Positions 20,146 to 32,127 of a stretch of DNA of 64,000 nt are shown here, one piece after another. A program made the position numbers and the translations under genes. This DNA comes from Neoscytalidium dimidiatum. Lineage: Eukaryota; Ascomycota; Dothideomycetes; Botryosphaeriales; Botryosphaeriaceae. The first letter of the stretch is position 1. Each line of letters begins with the position of its first letter. Location: the NCBI GenBank assembly GCA_037367355.1, contig CM074704.1:1178001-1242000 (forward strand). The letters run 5' to 3'. Below the pieces are notes generated by a model. That model made no database searches, was not told the DNA's origin, and was given only the letters and a program-made list of their open reading frames with translations.

Positions 20146-21913
20146 ATGGCAAATCCAGAGAGCACAGAATCAAGCCGGCTGCAGGACACAATTTTGCTAC
20201 AGCATCTACTAAGACACAGATCTCTCAGTATCAGACATCGATTACTAAATTTCGGCAACCACTTCCCCGTGGAGCCAGAAGTTGTGCGCGAAACAGGCGC
20301 ATGTCGTTCAAAATTATTGCTCCATGATCTTCCTCTGGATATACTACTATTGATTGGAGATATCCTCGACCTGGAACAGCTTTGTGGGCTGCGCTCTGCA
20401 TCGCGAGGCTTCAGACACGCTTTGCAAAGGCGCTTCGAGAAGTGGTGCATCGCAAAACTAGGCACCGACCCTCAGCTCTGCATCGTCCCAACACGTCGCT
20501 CCTCCTTGATGAAGGCGGAAGCAATTACAAGATACCCAGCCATTGCTCAAGAAATCAGAATGGTGCAGACTTGCATCACTGTCCCGCCACACGTAAGGGA
20601 AAAACGTTTTATCGCGCAAGCCTGTGAAACTTATGACACAGAAGCCCCCAATTCACTGCTAATAGGCTTGAGCTTCTTCGAGGCATACGCCGGACTCGCC
20701 GACGAATTCGCCATGACTGGAGGGTCTGAAATCCCGCTTGAACCACTATCGAGCATCTTCCGCCGCTTGCCACGTGCTACCAAATTTGTGATCGACGTCC
20801 TTGATTATCCGCTCCCTATTCTGGAATGCCCATGCTCGGATGCGCTGAAGAGAACCTATGTCAGCCATCTCCTTCAGAATGCTTCCCGCACATCCAGAAT
20901 CACAGCAGAGGTTGTTAGAGCAGCTCTCACCGCAATACATGCTGAATGCAAGAATCTCCGCGACATCACCTTTCAAAATAAGTCGGAAAGCTTTGGTGGA
21001 CCTTTCGCGCACAACGGCATGTTGGACTTCATTGAAACAAACATTCGGAACCTGGATCACCTGAAGGCACTGAAGTTGGCCATCCCTAGCTGGGACATCT
21101 ACAAAGCATCTCGGAGAGAAAAGGACACCGTGCAGACCTGTCAGTCTATCGGTTGGCTGATTGAAGTTGCCCCGAATCTCAACGAATTAGATCTCTCTGG
21201 AACACCTCAGTCCGTCCTCGGCCCGGCAGTCATGTCAACGCTTCGCCAGAGTTTGAAACCACAGAATCTAAAGAGCCTGAAGCTCTCGTACTTCGTAGCA
21301 GCCCAAGAGGACCTGGAATATCTCATCGCGGCGCAGGACTCGACACTCATGACGCTCGAATGCGTCAATGGCGGGCTGGTAGAAGGCGACTGGGTGCCGA
21401 TCCTGCGGATGATCGCTCACCAGCTGCACCTTCACAGCAAGTTTAATGGTTCGCTGCATAATCTACGGCCGGAGGGTTACGTGTGCATCTCCTTCCCAAC
21501 CTCGGTGCCAGGGCCCCTGGCCGAGTACCGGCCTTGCGAAGAATGCTGCAGGTGGACCAGCGCGCGCATCCGCGATCTCAATTGGAGCCTGCACCAGACC
21601 GGCGGAGCCGCACACAAACCTCTTATCCCCTACAACTTGCCCATTCCGGAGGACGACCGAAGATGGCGGTGGACAGGCAAGCCCTGGAAGGTAAGCTCTA
21701 CCCGATTGTTTTTCGAGATGCGGCACTGAGCGAGCACAGTGCTGACTGCCATGTCTGCTACAGTCTCCGGTTGCGAGTATGCAGATGGAAGCTTGCGAGT
21801 ATCATAAATTACCCGAGGTAGCTGTTCAACTACGGGAGCAAGGGCAAGGAGATGAGTCTCTGGAGAAGCGCCTGGAAAGTGCCCTTCTTCGTATGGCAGA
21901 TTTCAGGCGGTAG
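20146..21913 (+). CDS. F-box protein with LRR-like C-terminal region
   Basis: Two exons, 20146-21690 and 21764-21913, separated by a 73 bp GT-AG intron, give 564 residues. Reading through the intron would stop after 12 extra codons. The spliced form instead continues for 50 codons with a charged helical tail, which I prefer. An F-box-like motif lies at about residues 55-97 (LLLHDLPLDILLLIGDILDL), which would bind Skp1 in an SCF ubiquitin ligase. The rest is long and helix/strand-alternating with leucine-rich stretches such as LNELDLSGTP and LKSLKLSYF, so it probably recognises a substrate. A CEEC motif appears near residue 465. Filamentous fungi carry many fast-evolving F-box genes of this kind; the substrate is unknown. 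The ATG at 20146 is the first in the frame. Confidence 0.8.
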
Positions 21914-22103
21914 GCCAGTTTGGCAGCTTAGAGCTGTCTAGAGACGGTGCGAATTTCGATGGCGATTAAAAGACGATCTATCAGAAGAAGGGTGCCTGAA
22001 GGGTTTCAAGCATATGCACTTCGACTCTGAATGGCCATAGAGCTTCTTTCGTGAGCTGCCTGAATATCTTTGTACCGAGTATAATTGGATCCGTTGTGAA
22101 AGC

Positions 22104-23236
22104 CTACTTTCCACGCCAATACCGATCCAGCAACTCCCTGACCGTCAGCGGCTTGATGTCCGGGAACTTCGCATTCAGCTCCGGCTGAACGTGACTGATA
22201 CTCTCGTCCAACGTGAATTGCTCAAAGATCGCCATGAACCACTGGAAGGCTTTCTTCGGGAAAAATTCGTATGACGCCACATGGCCAGGCAGCTCCGTGA
22301 TCTCCGATCGCTTGAGCTTCTCCACGTCGTCGTACACCACGTCGAACTTACGTCCTATCCGAAGAAGGGAAAAAAAAATCAGCAAAACGCTCGAAGGTGT
22401 CTGATTCAAACCAGAAGGGGGTCCGGTATTACCCCTTGCCTCCTCCGCGAGCTTCAAAAACTCATTCCAAGTCATCGTGTCGCCTGCTATCTGGCTCTCC
22501 TCGGGCCACTCATCCAAATCCAACGCCGCGACCACGAACTTCGCCACGTCGAACGTATACGTAAACGTCACAGGGACATTGCCGTCTCCCGGGATGGCGG
22601 CGGCGCAGTTGGCGATGTCGATGGCGAAGGTGTTCGGTTTGAGATGCGAATGGATGTGCGGCCAAGCGAAGTAATCGAGGAAGATGCCGTTCAGGAAGAT
22701 CGTCCACTGCAGGCCGGATGCACGCAGAGTGTCGATTGCGCCGAAATAATCGTTGAGCGTGGTCAGCTCGGCGCGTGCGCTTCACGTGGCCCGTTTCTTA
22801 GCTTTCATGAGCTGGTCGGGCGCAGACACGAGTATTCTTACGACTCGGGATATCGGACGGCATAGGCGCTAGGGACAAAGCGTTTGGTGGCCGTGGACGC
22901 GGTCGCTGCCTTAATGAGGTTCGTTTGCGCCTTGCTGAGGGAATCGCCGTGGTAGCCGAGCGCCGAGATGACCGTGTGAATCTGATGCTCTTCAAGGATG
23001 CGCTGCAGAGCTTGAACATCTTCATAGTCCACGACGAGAGCGGGAGCGCCCAGATCTTCTCGAAGTGGCTATTCTCGATTTCAGAATATACGACAACAGA
23101 TTCACCAACAGTGTCTTGTTCAGGAATATACCTTTCGGGATAGGATCAAGGCTTGGTGGTGCGGATTGCCCTGCATCACCTCGACGATCGTCCGGCCAAG
23201 ATTTCCGGTGCCGCCGGCGATTGCCACTTTGAACAT
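22104..23236 (-). CDS. NmrA-like / isoflavone-reductase-type NAD(P)-binding protein
   Basis: Four exons on the minus strand, 23236-23132, 23068-22842, 22779-22433 and 22354-22104, give 309 residues, the usual length for the family. The introns are 63, 62 and 78 bp. The N-terminus shows the dinucleotide-binding glycine motif AGGTGNLGRTIVEV (residues 7-20). Further family blocks are HTVISALGYHGDSLSKAQTN, KRFVPSAYAVRYPES, TIFLNGIFLDYFAWP and FTYTFDVAKFVVAALDL. Such proteins are either NAD(P)H-dependent reductases acting on small aromatic molecules or NmrA-type redox sensors that control transcription; sequence alone does not decide. The third acceptor is placed at 22780 because it alone keeps frame. 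It shares its strand with the TLC-domain gene upstream and is convergent with the F-box gene, 190 bp away. Confidence 0.85.
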
Positions 23237-24386
23237 TTTTAAGGTGTTTTTTCTCCGAAGTTACTGTGCTGAGTATATTGACTGAAGAATGCTTTTGTAG
23301 TTATATCTGTCTTCAGTTGTGTACGCTCATCGGCCGAGGGAAATCTTCGGGAAAGTGCGCGGCCTCCGCGGTCTCCTCGATTCTCCCTAAAGAGCATATT
23401 AAAGAGCAATATAAAGGACAGGTTACGTAACCGGACGAATCTTGACCCGGTCTCCATATCCCAATGGTGCGTATAATGCTCGAGCGAGTACAGGCTCACT
23501 CGCCATAGCTGCATGTACTATTATTAGAGCAAGTTTTAAATATCTCTTCAGCCACCCTGATTACATTGATGAGATGACGCAAATTGTCCCGCAAATACTG
23601 CGACTTGGTGTACGTATTGCTTGAGTGAAACAATACTGGCGATCAGCGGCTGGACGCTTTTGGGCTCTGCAAACACCAAGCCCCTGGCTGCGTTTCCTTG
23701 AGCGCAGTATGACAAAGCCGCTGTTTGTAGCATCTGCCTTACCACGCATGCTGGATTCGAATTTTCAGAACGCAGACGTACTCATCCCGACCTGATCGAT
23801 AGGGTGTGGAAGCAAGTGAAATGAGTGACGGCAAAGCAAGGATATGAAAGTCTTGCGCTGGCCACCTCGCAGGTAGCATGAAACTCCTCATAACTGTTTC
23901 GTAGTTCTCTGGGTGCGTAACATGTCGGACATACCAAAGATACCCTTGGCCAATATCTAAGATTTGCAGCACGCCATCACCCGGCTGCCCATTGCGGATG
24001 CCTGTAGTGGCGTTGTCAACAAGTTGAATTCCTCAAACACGACTTTTGCAGCGCCTCTAGATGATGGAAAATTCTGGACGCGGTAACTCGGCTTGTCCTA
24101 TGTAGAAGTGATGCTGTGGTATTCTGTCGGCACTTTGGGTTCCGGGGATTTTGCTATGCGCTTACAGAAGGCGCAAGCCTCCTGTACAAGAAAGCGATTC
24201 TCTGCCGTGAATCCCCTATAAGTACACTTGAGGGAACACGGTAGCTTCTTTGAGTAAAGTGGGGCCAAGTGAATACGTGTGCAGCAAAGGTAGAATTCAG
24301 TCAGGAGTTCAATGACGATTACCATGAGAAGTGTACACAACTAAAAGCACCTCCAATCTGGCATCATTCCCATTGCGAGCGACCTC
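23237..24386. other. Intergenic, 1.15 kb
   Basis: No supported gene; relatively AT-rich. The part next to 23237 should be the promoter of the NmrA-like gene. Confidence 0.55.
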
Positions 24387-25302
24387 TCAGGCGGGCAATT
24401 CGCTATTGCGTCTCTTCTCGTCCATCAAGTTCTCCTGGTTCTTCCACATGCGTCGAAAAATGATGGCTCCCCAGAGCTGTGCGGCGCTGAACACCACATG
24501 CAGAATAGGCGTGATGACCTTGAAGGGAAGCGTCCACCTGTGCCACAGGCTGCCGAAAAGCCACATGACAATGGCCGTTTCGGTGGTCGTTCCAACGAGC
24601 TCGGTGATGCATGCGACGCGGAATACTTTGGCAAGGAAGTCGTGCTCGGTGGGGTATATGCGGTAGAGGATGATTGCAATGTGTGGGAGGAACTCAGCGA
24701 TCACGTCGAAGGCACCTGAAAAGCGGTCAGTGTGGCTCTGAGTATCGGGGGCTGGAGAACTCACCCCACACGAAGCACAGAATGAACTCGATGGTGGCAT
24801 CCGCCTCATGGTAGAAGTCGAGGCTGATTGCCACGGCGCTCTGTGCGATGACAATTGCTCCGATGTGGTGCAAGACGCTGACAGGCGAGACCTTGGTCCG
24901 GTAGTAAAGCTCGAAGACGTACATGCCGATGAAGATCTGAGAGCACACGACGAGCACGTCTCCCATGGTCACGCGGCCGGATCCAGCAAAAAGCGAATGC
25001 ATCGCGGCGTTTCCGAAAGCGACGTCGATGAACGGATATGCTGCGGAGAGCAGCAGGACTATCTTGATGGCGCCGGCAACGTGGTGGTTGACGAACCCCC
25101 TCCGCACCGTCTCATCCATGTCCTTGTATTTTTTGCCGTAGATACGCTCGAGGAGGAAGGCTTCGAAGACGTACATGCGGAAGAGGAAGATGATGACAAG
25201 GGTGACGGTGAGGATCAAGCCGGCGTAAGAGGCGAGTCTGGAAACGGACTCGTTCACGAGGCGGTCAACATGAGGGCCGTCGGGATCCAAGTGGTGCCTC
25301 AT
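24387..25302 (-). CDS. TLC-domain multi-pass membrane protein
   Basis: Two exons, 25302-24765 and 24715-24387 (minus), with a 49 bp intron, give 288 residues. At least six or seven hydrophobic segments are visible, for example LILTVTLVIIFLFRMYVF, AIKIVLLLSAAYPFIDVAF, VLVVCSQIFIGMYVFELYY and VITPILHVVFSAAQLWGAII. The segment VLHHIGAIVIAQ matches the double-His signature of TRAM/LAG1/CLN8 (TLC) domains. The family includes ceramide synthases and lipid-sensing or lipid-transporting ER proteins. This protein lacks the N-terminal features of ceramide synthases and is short, so a TLCD-like lipid role in an endomembrane is more likely, without a defined substrate. The C-terminus is basic (KNQENLMDEKRR). 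The divergent neighbour is the HET-domain gene, 1.65 kb away. Confidence 0.82.
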
Positions 25303-26949
25303 GATGGCTGGTCAAGCAGGTATCTGGAGGTTGCTGCGGGTGGTAACAGTGAGCAGCGAATGGGTGATGGAGCAGGGGGTATTTGAACCTTAAGACGGGA
25401 TGGCCAGGCAGGAGCCAAGCTGTGGTCGCCTAGACACCGTATTCATATCAGACGGGTCCGAGCCAGCAGCGGAGGCACTGCAACTGTAGGCTGAGGGCTC
25501 TGAAGACGGCAGCCAATGAAGACGGCGGATGTACAGTGGCCGTGCTTCATTGGTGCTGGAATAGCAGGCAGGAGCTGGGCGCGACGCAGGGCAACGGCGT
25601 GCACGACACAGCGAAAGACCAGGGAACAGAGAGCAGGCACTAGGGACTAGGGACAGGGACAGGGACTAGTGAGGCTTCCAGCTAACTTTTTGGGCAAGAA
25701 TCCAGGGATGGCGGCCAGACCAAGGTTGATTAGCAGCTCGATGGGCTCGCCGGGGAACCCACATGTTGCTGCGTGTGCGGCAACGCGAGAAACGCCGGCG
25801 GTCTCAATGCAGGCTGAAGCTGGCGGAGAAAAAGGTGTCACCGAAGCAATTTGGGGCTGAGAAGTCGCTGGGACATGGTTACGAGGCAACGGGCCTCCTG
25901 CAGTGTGGCGCCCGCTGTCGGCGTCCGAAAATGGCTCACCACCAACGTGTCGTCGAGCCGACAGGCCTGGGTTGGGCCCGTGTCGCCTCGGGGGCTTTTG
26001 CTGGCGACGGCGTCTGTGCAGAAGAAAGGCCCAGAGCAGGAACAGCAGGCAAGGCAGCGCTCATTCCAGGACGCGGAGCTTTTGTGTCAGGGTGAAAGCA
26101 ACGGGGAATGGAGAGGGTTGTTTTGCATGGGTGGTGGCGGGAACCGGACCGTATCCGTGGTTAAGCTCAATGCTTAGCATTGCTTAGCGGTGCACTGACA
26201 GCAACAGCCCGCGCCGCAGCCCGTGTTTCGACAGGAAATATCGCAGCTCGGAGGCTGCCGTGGCTTGCGCTCTTTTCCCCTCCTTTTTCCTAGCCTGTTC
26301 CGGCCTTGTTTCTGTTCTCGGCCCTCCACAGCCGACCCGACTTAACTTGACTCGGAAGCTTCACTCAATTCGAGGCTTGCATCTCCGGACGTGAGGGCTG
26401 GACCAATCCGTCCAAGGCGAGAGCATGCATGCCCTCGCCAGTCTAGAAGGCGTGGAGAAAGGACGAGAGAGTCGGCTGCGCAGAACGGTTGGTCTCAGCG
26501 GGAGGGATCGACGGCGGGGTTGAGGCGGTTGCCCACGCCGGAAGGGACGACGAAAATTCCACAACACCGCGGGCGGCGGGGGACTTGACCCACCGAACTG
26601 CCACGATGCAAAACCTGCGAAGGGGGTCGAAGCAGCAGTCGTGCAAACGTCCACGTCCAACGAAATTGGCGACATTTACACCCGAACGACTGCTTCAGCT
26701 GCCCATGAGCCATTGCCGGCTGGACCGAACCGTCAAATCCTCTCCCCTCCCACAGTGACAATCTCCAAATGTCTGTCTGCAACACCCGCCCATCTTGTTC
26801 ATACGCGCGCTGTCGTGGAGTTCTGCGAGTCTACCGCAGGGTGCCGCCCGCACGGGGCCCCGGCTGCCTGGAAATCAGCCCCCACCGGAGTCGACGCCGT
26901 GAGCCTCAAGCATGCTCGCAGTCTCTTCCTCCATAGTTACCGCGTGAAC
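25303..26949. other. Divergent intergenic region, 1.65 kb
   Basis: This lies between the TLC gene and the HET gene. No gene is supported. A short GGGACTA/GGGACA repeat cluster is at about 25640-25667 and a GCTTAGCATT-type duplication at about 26162-26188. The frame upstream of the HET start is open from 26641 but carries no recognisable domain. Confidence 0.55.
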
Positions 26950-29321
26950 ATGCTCTGCAGCAGATGTCAGCGATTCTTCCATCACGTCGCGGCTGAAACT
27001 AGCGTCCAAGACGCCGACGACACCCGCGATGGAGATGCGCCAGCCCGGCCCAAGCTGCAATGGCCCCGCCGCCAGACCACCGAACTCCACTCCGACCTAG
27101 CCCACCTTAGAGCCGCCTCAGACGCACGCTGTCCCGTCTGTCGAGCCATCTACTTCACCCCGACCGAGTACGAGCAAAGCAAACTGCCAGAGGACTGCAA
27201 AATCCACTTTGTGCTCGAGTCGCGTGACGAAGCCCACCCAGTGCTGTCGGCAAGCTTCCACGACGAGACCGGTACAAGGATCCTGGTCCCGAACCGCATC
27301 GTAGCCATCTACTCTGGCCTCGTAACCGACGGTAATGCTGTATGCCGGCCTTGCTGCCGATGTGTGCATGCTGACGCATTGAAACAGATGAGCTCGCCTC
27401 CACTCTGAGCAAATGTGCGGGCCTGGACAACAGCAGCACCGGCTCAGATCCGTCGTTCCAGCTCGCCTGTTTTTGGCTCAAGCGGTGCTTGGGCACCCAT
27501 GCAGAATGCTCAAAGTTCGAAACATCTCCGCTGTTCATGCCGACAAGAGCCATCGATGTAAGCGGTGGCAAGGTTCGGCTTGTTGCAACCGCCGACGAGG
27601 CGATTCGTGAGCCCGACAAGAGATACATCGCGCTCAGCCACTGCTGGGGCAAAATACAGATCATAACCACTACAAAGTCCACCCTCAAGGAAAGGCTACA
27701 AGGGATCAGTATGAACGACCTGTCCAAAACCTTCCAGAATGCGGTGGAGGCGACGAGGAAGCTGGGTTTCCGGTACCTTTGGATCGACTCGCTGTGCATC
27801 ATTCAAGATGACGGTGACGACTGGGAGGCCGAAGCTGCTCAGATGTGCAAAATCTACCAAAAGGCGGTGCTTACTATTGCAGCTGCTCATGCGCCTGGGG
27901 GGGACATAGGTTTGTTCAAGCAAAGGGACGGCATCCTCCAACTTCCCTTTATCCTCGATCTCCCGGCTGAAAAGGCTCGTCGGCGGCTGCATGTGATGTT
28001 CACGTCTTACGGCCGCTCTGAGGGACTCGGAGGTCCGGAGCCTCCTTTGTATGGCCGCGCTTGGGTCCTGCAAGAGCAGATACTCTCTCCGCGTATGCTC
28101 ATCTTCGACGGTTCTCAGCTGAGATGGGAATGCCTCTGCATGCATGGATCTGAGCGGTCTCCCCAAGGCGGAATGTCGAGGCACATCGGCCACCACAAGA
28201 CCATCAGAAGCGGCATCATGGAGGACCGCGAGTTCTTCAAGCTTCCCGAGTTCGACGACTTCTTTGCCTCTCGCCATCAGCATCAGGAATGGTGCTACGC
28301 AGTAATGGACTACACGCACCGCGGCATGACCAAGCCTTCGGACAGATTGGTGGCCATCTCCGGAATAGCCGATGCCGTCAAGTCCAAGACTCAGAATCAA
28401 TACCTAGCCGGCCTGTGGATGGATCAGCTCTGGCTCGGTCTGCTATGGAGCATCCCCCACGAAGCCGAGTACACGCCGACAACCATGCACGCCTTCGACC
28501 TGGAGGCCAACACCACGATCCGCCACGCCAAGCCCATAGCGCCCAGCTGGTCTTGGGTGTCCGTGACGGCACCGGTAGTCTACCCCGTCCCCGCAGTCGG
28601 CACCGTCTTCATCCAGCGCATGTGCGAGATCATCGGCGCTACGACACAGGGCTCGCCATCCCGGCAGACCGGAGCCATCCGCCTCCGCGGCCACGTCCGC
28701 ACAGGCTACGTCAACTCGGTGTACCCTTACGCCATCCGCGAGGCCGCAGACAGGTATCCCAAAATGCAGTTCAGGAAACCCGACGGCACGAGGACCTTAA
28801 TGACGCACCGCGGGCGCTCATTCCACCCGAACGACTTCTTCCTCTTCTCACGGAAGCGGCCGCGCGGCGACGGCGACTGGCAGCTCACGCGCGGCTTGTG
28901 GCGGCCCGACGAGGTTCTGGATCCTCGGATCGAGATCACCTTCGTCGCCGTTGCGCAGCAGGGTAAAGGATCCGCGACTGCCACGCACAGGGACGGCGAT
29001 CCGCTGCATGTATTTGCGCTGGGCTTGGTGCCGACGGGACGTGCGCCGGGGGAATATCGCCGTGTGGGGTACGCGGTTTGGGACAACTGTGCTTGGTATG
29101 GCTACATTTGTGGAGTTGATAATACGCTCGCCAGAGATTGGAGGCCAACTTCGCACAGGTGGGTTTGGGAGATGGTTGAGGCAATGCGTTGGAGGTCACC
29201 TGTAGCAGTAAAGGTCGAAGCCGGCGCTCATGATCATAACTTTAAGGCTGACCAATTGCCGGAGGAGAAGTTGTACCAAGACTCGGTGGGCATTCGGACG
29301 GGAAGCCTGGTCATTGTGTAG
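26950..29321 (+). CDS. HET-domain (heterokaryon incompatibility) protein
   Basis: Two exons, 26950-27331 and 27388-29321, joined across a 56 bp intron, give 771 residues. The start MLCSRCQRF is the usual N-terminus of this family; the frame upstream is open but has no domain. All three HET boxes are present: YIALSHCWG near residue 207, LGFRYLWIDSLCIIQDD near 252 with the following EAAQMCKIYQKAVLTIAA, and YGRAWVLQEQILSPR near 348. HET domains trigger a regulated cell-death response when genetically different hyphae fuse, often together with a partner gene of an allorecognition pair. The N-terminal Cys pairs (CSRC, CPVC) and the long C-terminal half (after residue 430) have no family I can name. 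No obvious partner such as a NLR or SesB-like gene is nearby, so its allorecognition role remains unproved. Confidence 0.93.
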
Positions 29322-30036
29322 GTGGTTTCGCAGGACGGTTGCCAATCGTGCTGCGGTGATGCTCATGACCAGACTTCAATCCTGAAAAGGTCCTTGGCAA
29401 ACAAAGTCAGGACAAATCCTCGATCCTTGGAGTAAAGAGTTTTCCAATAATGATGCATATGATAATCAAGTAAGTCCTTGGCGGTTTGCCGGGGTTTATC
29501 ACAAGGACTGTCGTGCGGGGACCTGAACATAACGCTGAACAACAACCCCAAAGGGAGGAGGGCGCTATTTTTGCACCGCTTTTGCCTCTCCAGACCCCCA
29601 TGGCCGTCGTTCCAGGGCTTTGCTCCGCAGCGTGTATCATGCGCGGCGATCATTTAGAAGACGGGGCAGTGGAGGTGGTGGCTAGGTGAGGTGACTCTTC
29701 ACTGCGGGCTCTCACGGCAGCACCGCCTTCTCCGATATTAAGAGTTTTCGTGTTCGAATCACGCCTACAACACCATACCAAAGTATTTAGACACGTCCTC
29801 TACGCGCCTCTAGGAGACGGCCGCAGGAGCAAAATTGATGGAGGGGAGGGACAAGAAAAGAAAATGGCAAAAACTATAGACGTCCGTCCTGCCCCGTCCA
29901 TAGGGGAGCGACTTCCTATAGAAACCAGCATTATCTGGTTTTTTTTTTTTTTTTTAACCTAGCACCGCTTTTGCGTCAAGTGCAGATGTTAGCCTGTTCT
30001 TTTTAGATTAATCTCTGAAACTTACGAATGCACCAA

Positions 30037-30063
30037 GCCCCCGTGAGTTTGCCCCACGGGGGC
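30037..30063. repeat. Perfect 9 bp inverted repeat (hairpin)
   Basis: The arm GCCCCCGTG at 30037-30045 is exactly complementary to CACGGGGGC at 30055-30063, with a 9-base spacer. It stands out in an AT-rich stretch. No flanking gene explains it as a terminator. Confidence 0.7.
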
Positions 30064-30965
30064 TACGGGGGAACTGATGTTGTATCCAAATATATACCCC
30101 ATAACTTAATCACTATCCTCGTCAAAATCACACACACTAAGCGCGAGAGAATTCTAGCTATCGCCGCGGACGCGTCGACACACTATATACTTCTAAAGGC
30201 GATGCTGCTCGAGCCTGTGAGGATTAAAAATCATCACCAATTCAACGTCGGCGAGGCATTTTCTCCCTAGCTTATCGAGGACGCTTGCTCCTAGCAATAG
30301 TCTCCATCCATGTAATTTTATTAATATCGAAATGCTTGTCCTGGTCAACAGTGGTTTGCCCGTGCTGGCTCATCCTCACTTTGAAAGATCATGCTACTGT
30401 AAGGGACGGACTACCGTCGCGCGGCTCCTACTCACCTGAGCAAGCATGACATTGACCACTGTGTCAGCTCGAGAAGCTCGAACACTCCCCGCACAAATGC
30501 ACGCAGATGCCAATATTCAACTCCCAGTTAGCCGAGTTCCAAATATCCTCAGCACGACACACCAAGAGCTTCTCCCAACAATGTAAGCAATCACCCTCAG
30601 ACGACCATCTCACTGCTCTCTGAACGGTCTTTCAAAACATAAATCACCGTCTCTACCAAATGAATTTAGAAGATCTTTCGACGTCAATGCACAAACGCCA
30701 ACCACGCCTCGCGTTTTACCACCCACACCTCAACATCTTGACCGTCACAACCACCACGGTCGGACCTCCCCCCCCCGCGGCCCGACCCGCAGCCACGACC
30801 CGCACCAGCCACAAGCACAAGAGCGCCGCCGATCCCCCGGACAATCCCTCCCCTCTCACTCTCCCCTCCCCTAGCGATTCTGACCGGCCAAGCAAATCCT
30901 GACCGGCCAGCACGTGCCCGCGCGCCACGCGTCTCCCGCTGTCCTCCAATCCCTCACAGACGACG

Positions 30966-31000
30966 CACACACGCACACATACACACACACACACACACAC
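30966..31000. repeat. CA dinucleotide microsatellite
   Basis: A nearly pure CA tract with single interruptions (CGCA, CATA), intergenic. Confidence 0.85.
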
Positions 31001-32127
31001 GCATGCACGCCGACTGCCTCCACCCTGATTGGACGGTCCCCACTCCCGCCCCCTTCCCCAGGAAATACTTTCCCAACCGCGCCTAGCACGACCAACGTTC
31101 CCATTAGTCAAAGAAACGCCTTCCGGTTGGTTGGTCTGACCCCGGTCGATCCGTTGACCGGTTGTCGACCTTCTTTTTTTTTTTTTTTTTTTGCTTACCG
31201 CGACAAGATGTTCTCCGATGATCATCAGAGGAGAAAGCACTTACTTTTTTTTTTTTTTTGGTTCTTTTCTCCTCCCCTCCCACGGGACTTGGAAGGTGTC
31301 CAGGGGAGGAGGGGAAGGAGCAAAAAAGGTGCTCGGCTGGCTCCCGCTTTTTCAGATCCTTTCCACTGATCACGTAAAAGAAATACTCCGCTGTCTGAGA
31401 ATGAGAATGAGAATGTGGGGGATGGGGGAGGGGGGAAGGGGAACGAGTGGGAGGTGGCCTTGTTGCCTTGCATGTTGGCGCTGAAGTACACGTAGCCAAC
31501 GCGAAAAACGATGGCAGAGAGCCGGAAGGCAAGACAAGATGGCGATCGAGATGTATCAAACAAATGCTGTGCCACCATTGACACGCTAATATATTGACAG
31601 GGAGCCTTTGCTCCCAACAACAGTACTGTGAGCAAGTCAAATTCTTCGCAATCGCTAATATGAAATGCTTCAGAAAATTCAACTGTCGAGTGCGTCTCAC
31701 AGTATCTCAATCAGAAGGGGTATCATCGTCGCACCCCTTACGCTTCCCGGACTTTCCAAAAGAAACCAGAATGTATGTACAAAACAGTCCCGGCCGTAGA
31801 CTCTCCATGAGAAACCTTTTTTTTTTTAAAAAAAACAGATATTTTTTGCTTTCAGTGAAGATGCCTTCCCAATGACCAACGCCTTGCTTTCGTGACTGAC
31901 ACAACTCATCGATGTAGAGTTCAAAACTGAAAAATCCCAACGCTTTTGAAACTTTTAGTGGCGAGGCACCAAGAACACACTAGGAATTGCAGGAGTGCTG
32001 TATGGTATAATAGCAGCTGATGAGAACGGGTCGTTATCGATCAGCAGGAATAGAATGGTGCGGCTGCGCAAGCGCTGAACCGCAACGCGAGCCCTCAAAA
32101 ATTTCGCATAATAGATCGAGAGCGGTA

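Larger units (their letters stand above)
29322..32127. other. Intergenic, 2.8 kb, AT-richer with homopolymer tracts
   Basis: No gene is supported. It holds poly-T runs at about 29939-29955, 31171-31191 and 31245-31259, a T10/A7 block at about 31817-31835, a GC-rich hairpin at 30037-30063 and a CA repeat at about 30966-31000. The T-rich tracts and patchy composition could be remains of retroelements, but no reverse transcriptase, terminal repeat or target duplication could be recognised. Confidence 0.5.

Noticed and set aside
29750..29775. T-arm-like sequence GTGTTCGAATCACGC suggesting a tRNA
   Set aside because: No matching acceptor stem, D arm or anticodon arm could be built around it; the T stem also has a mismatch.
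30028..30270. 80-codon plus frame in the AT-rich spacer, considered as a mobile-element remnant
   Set aside because: Too short and without recognisable reverse transcriptase, transposase or terminal repeats.
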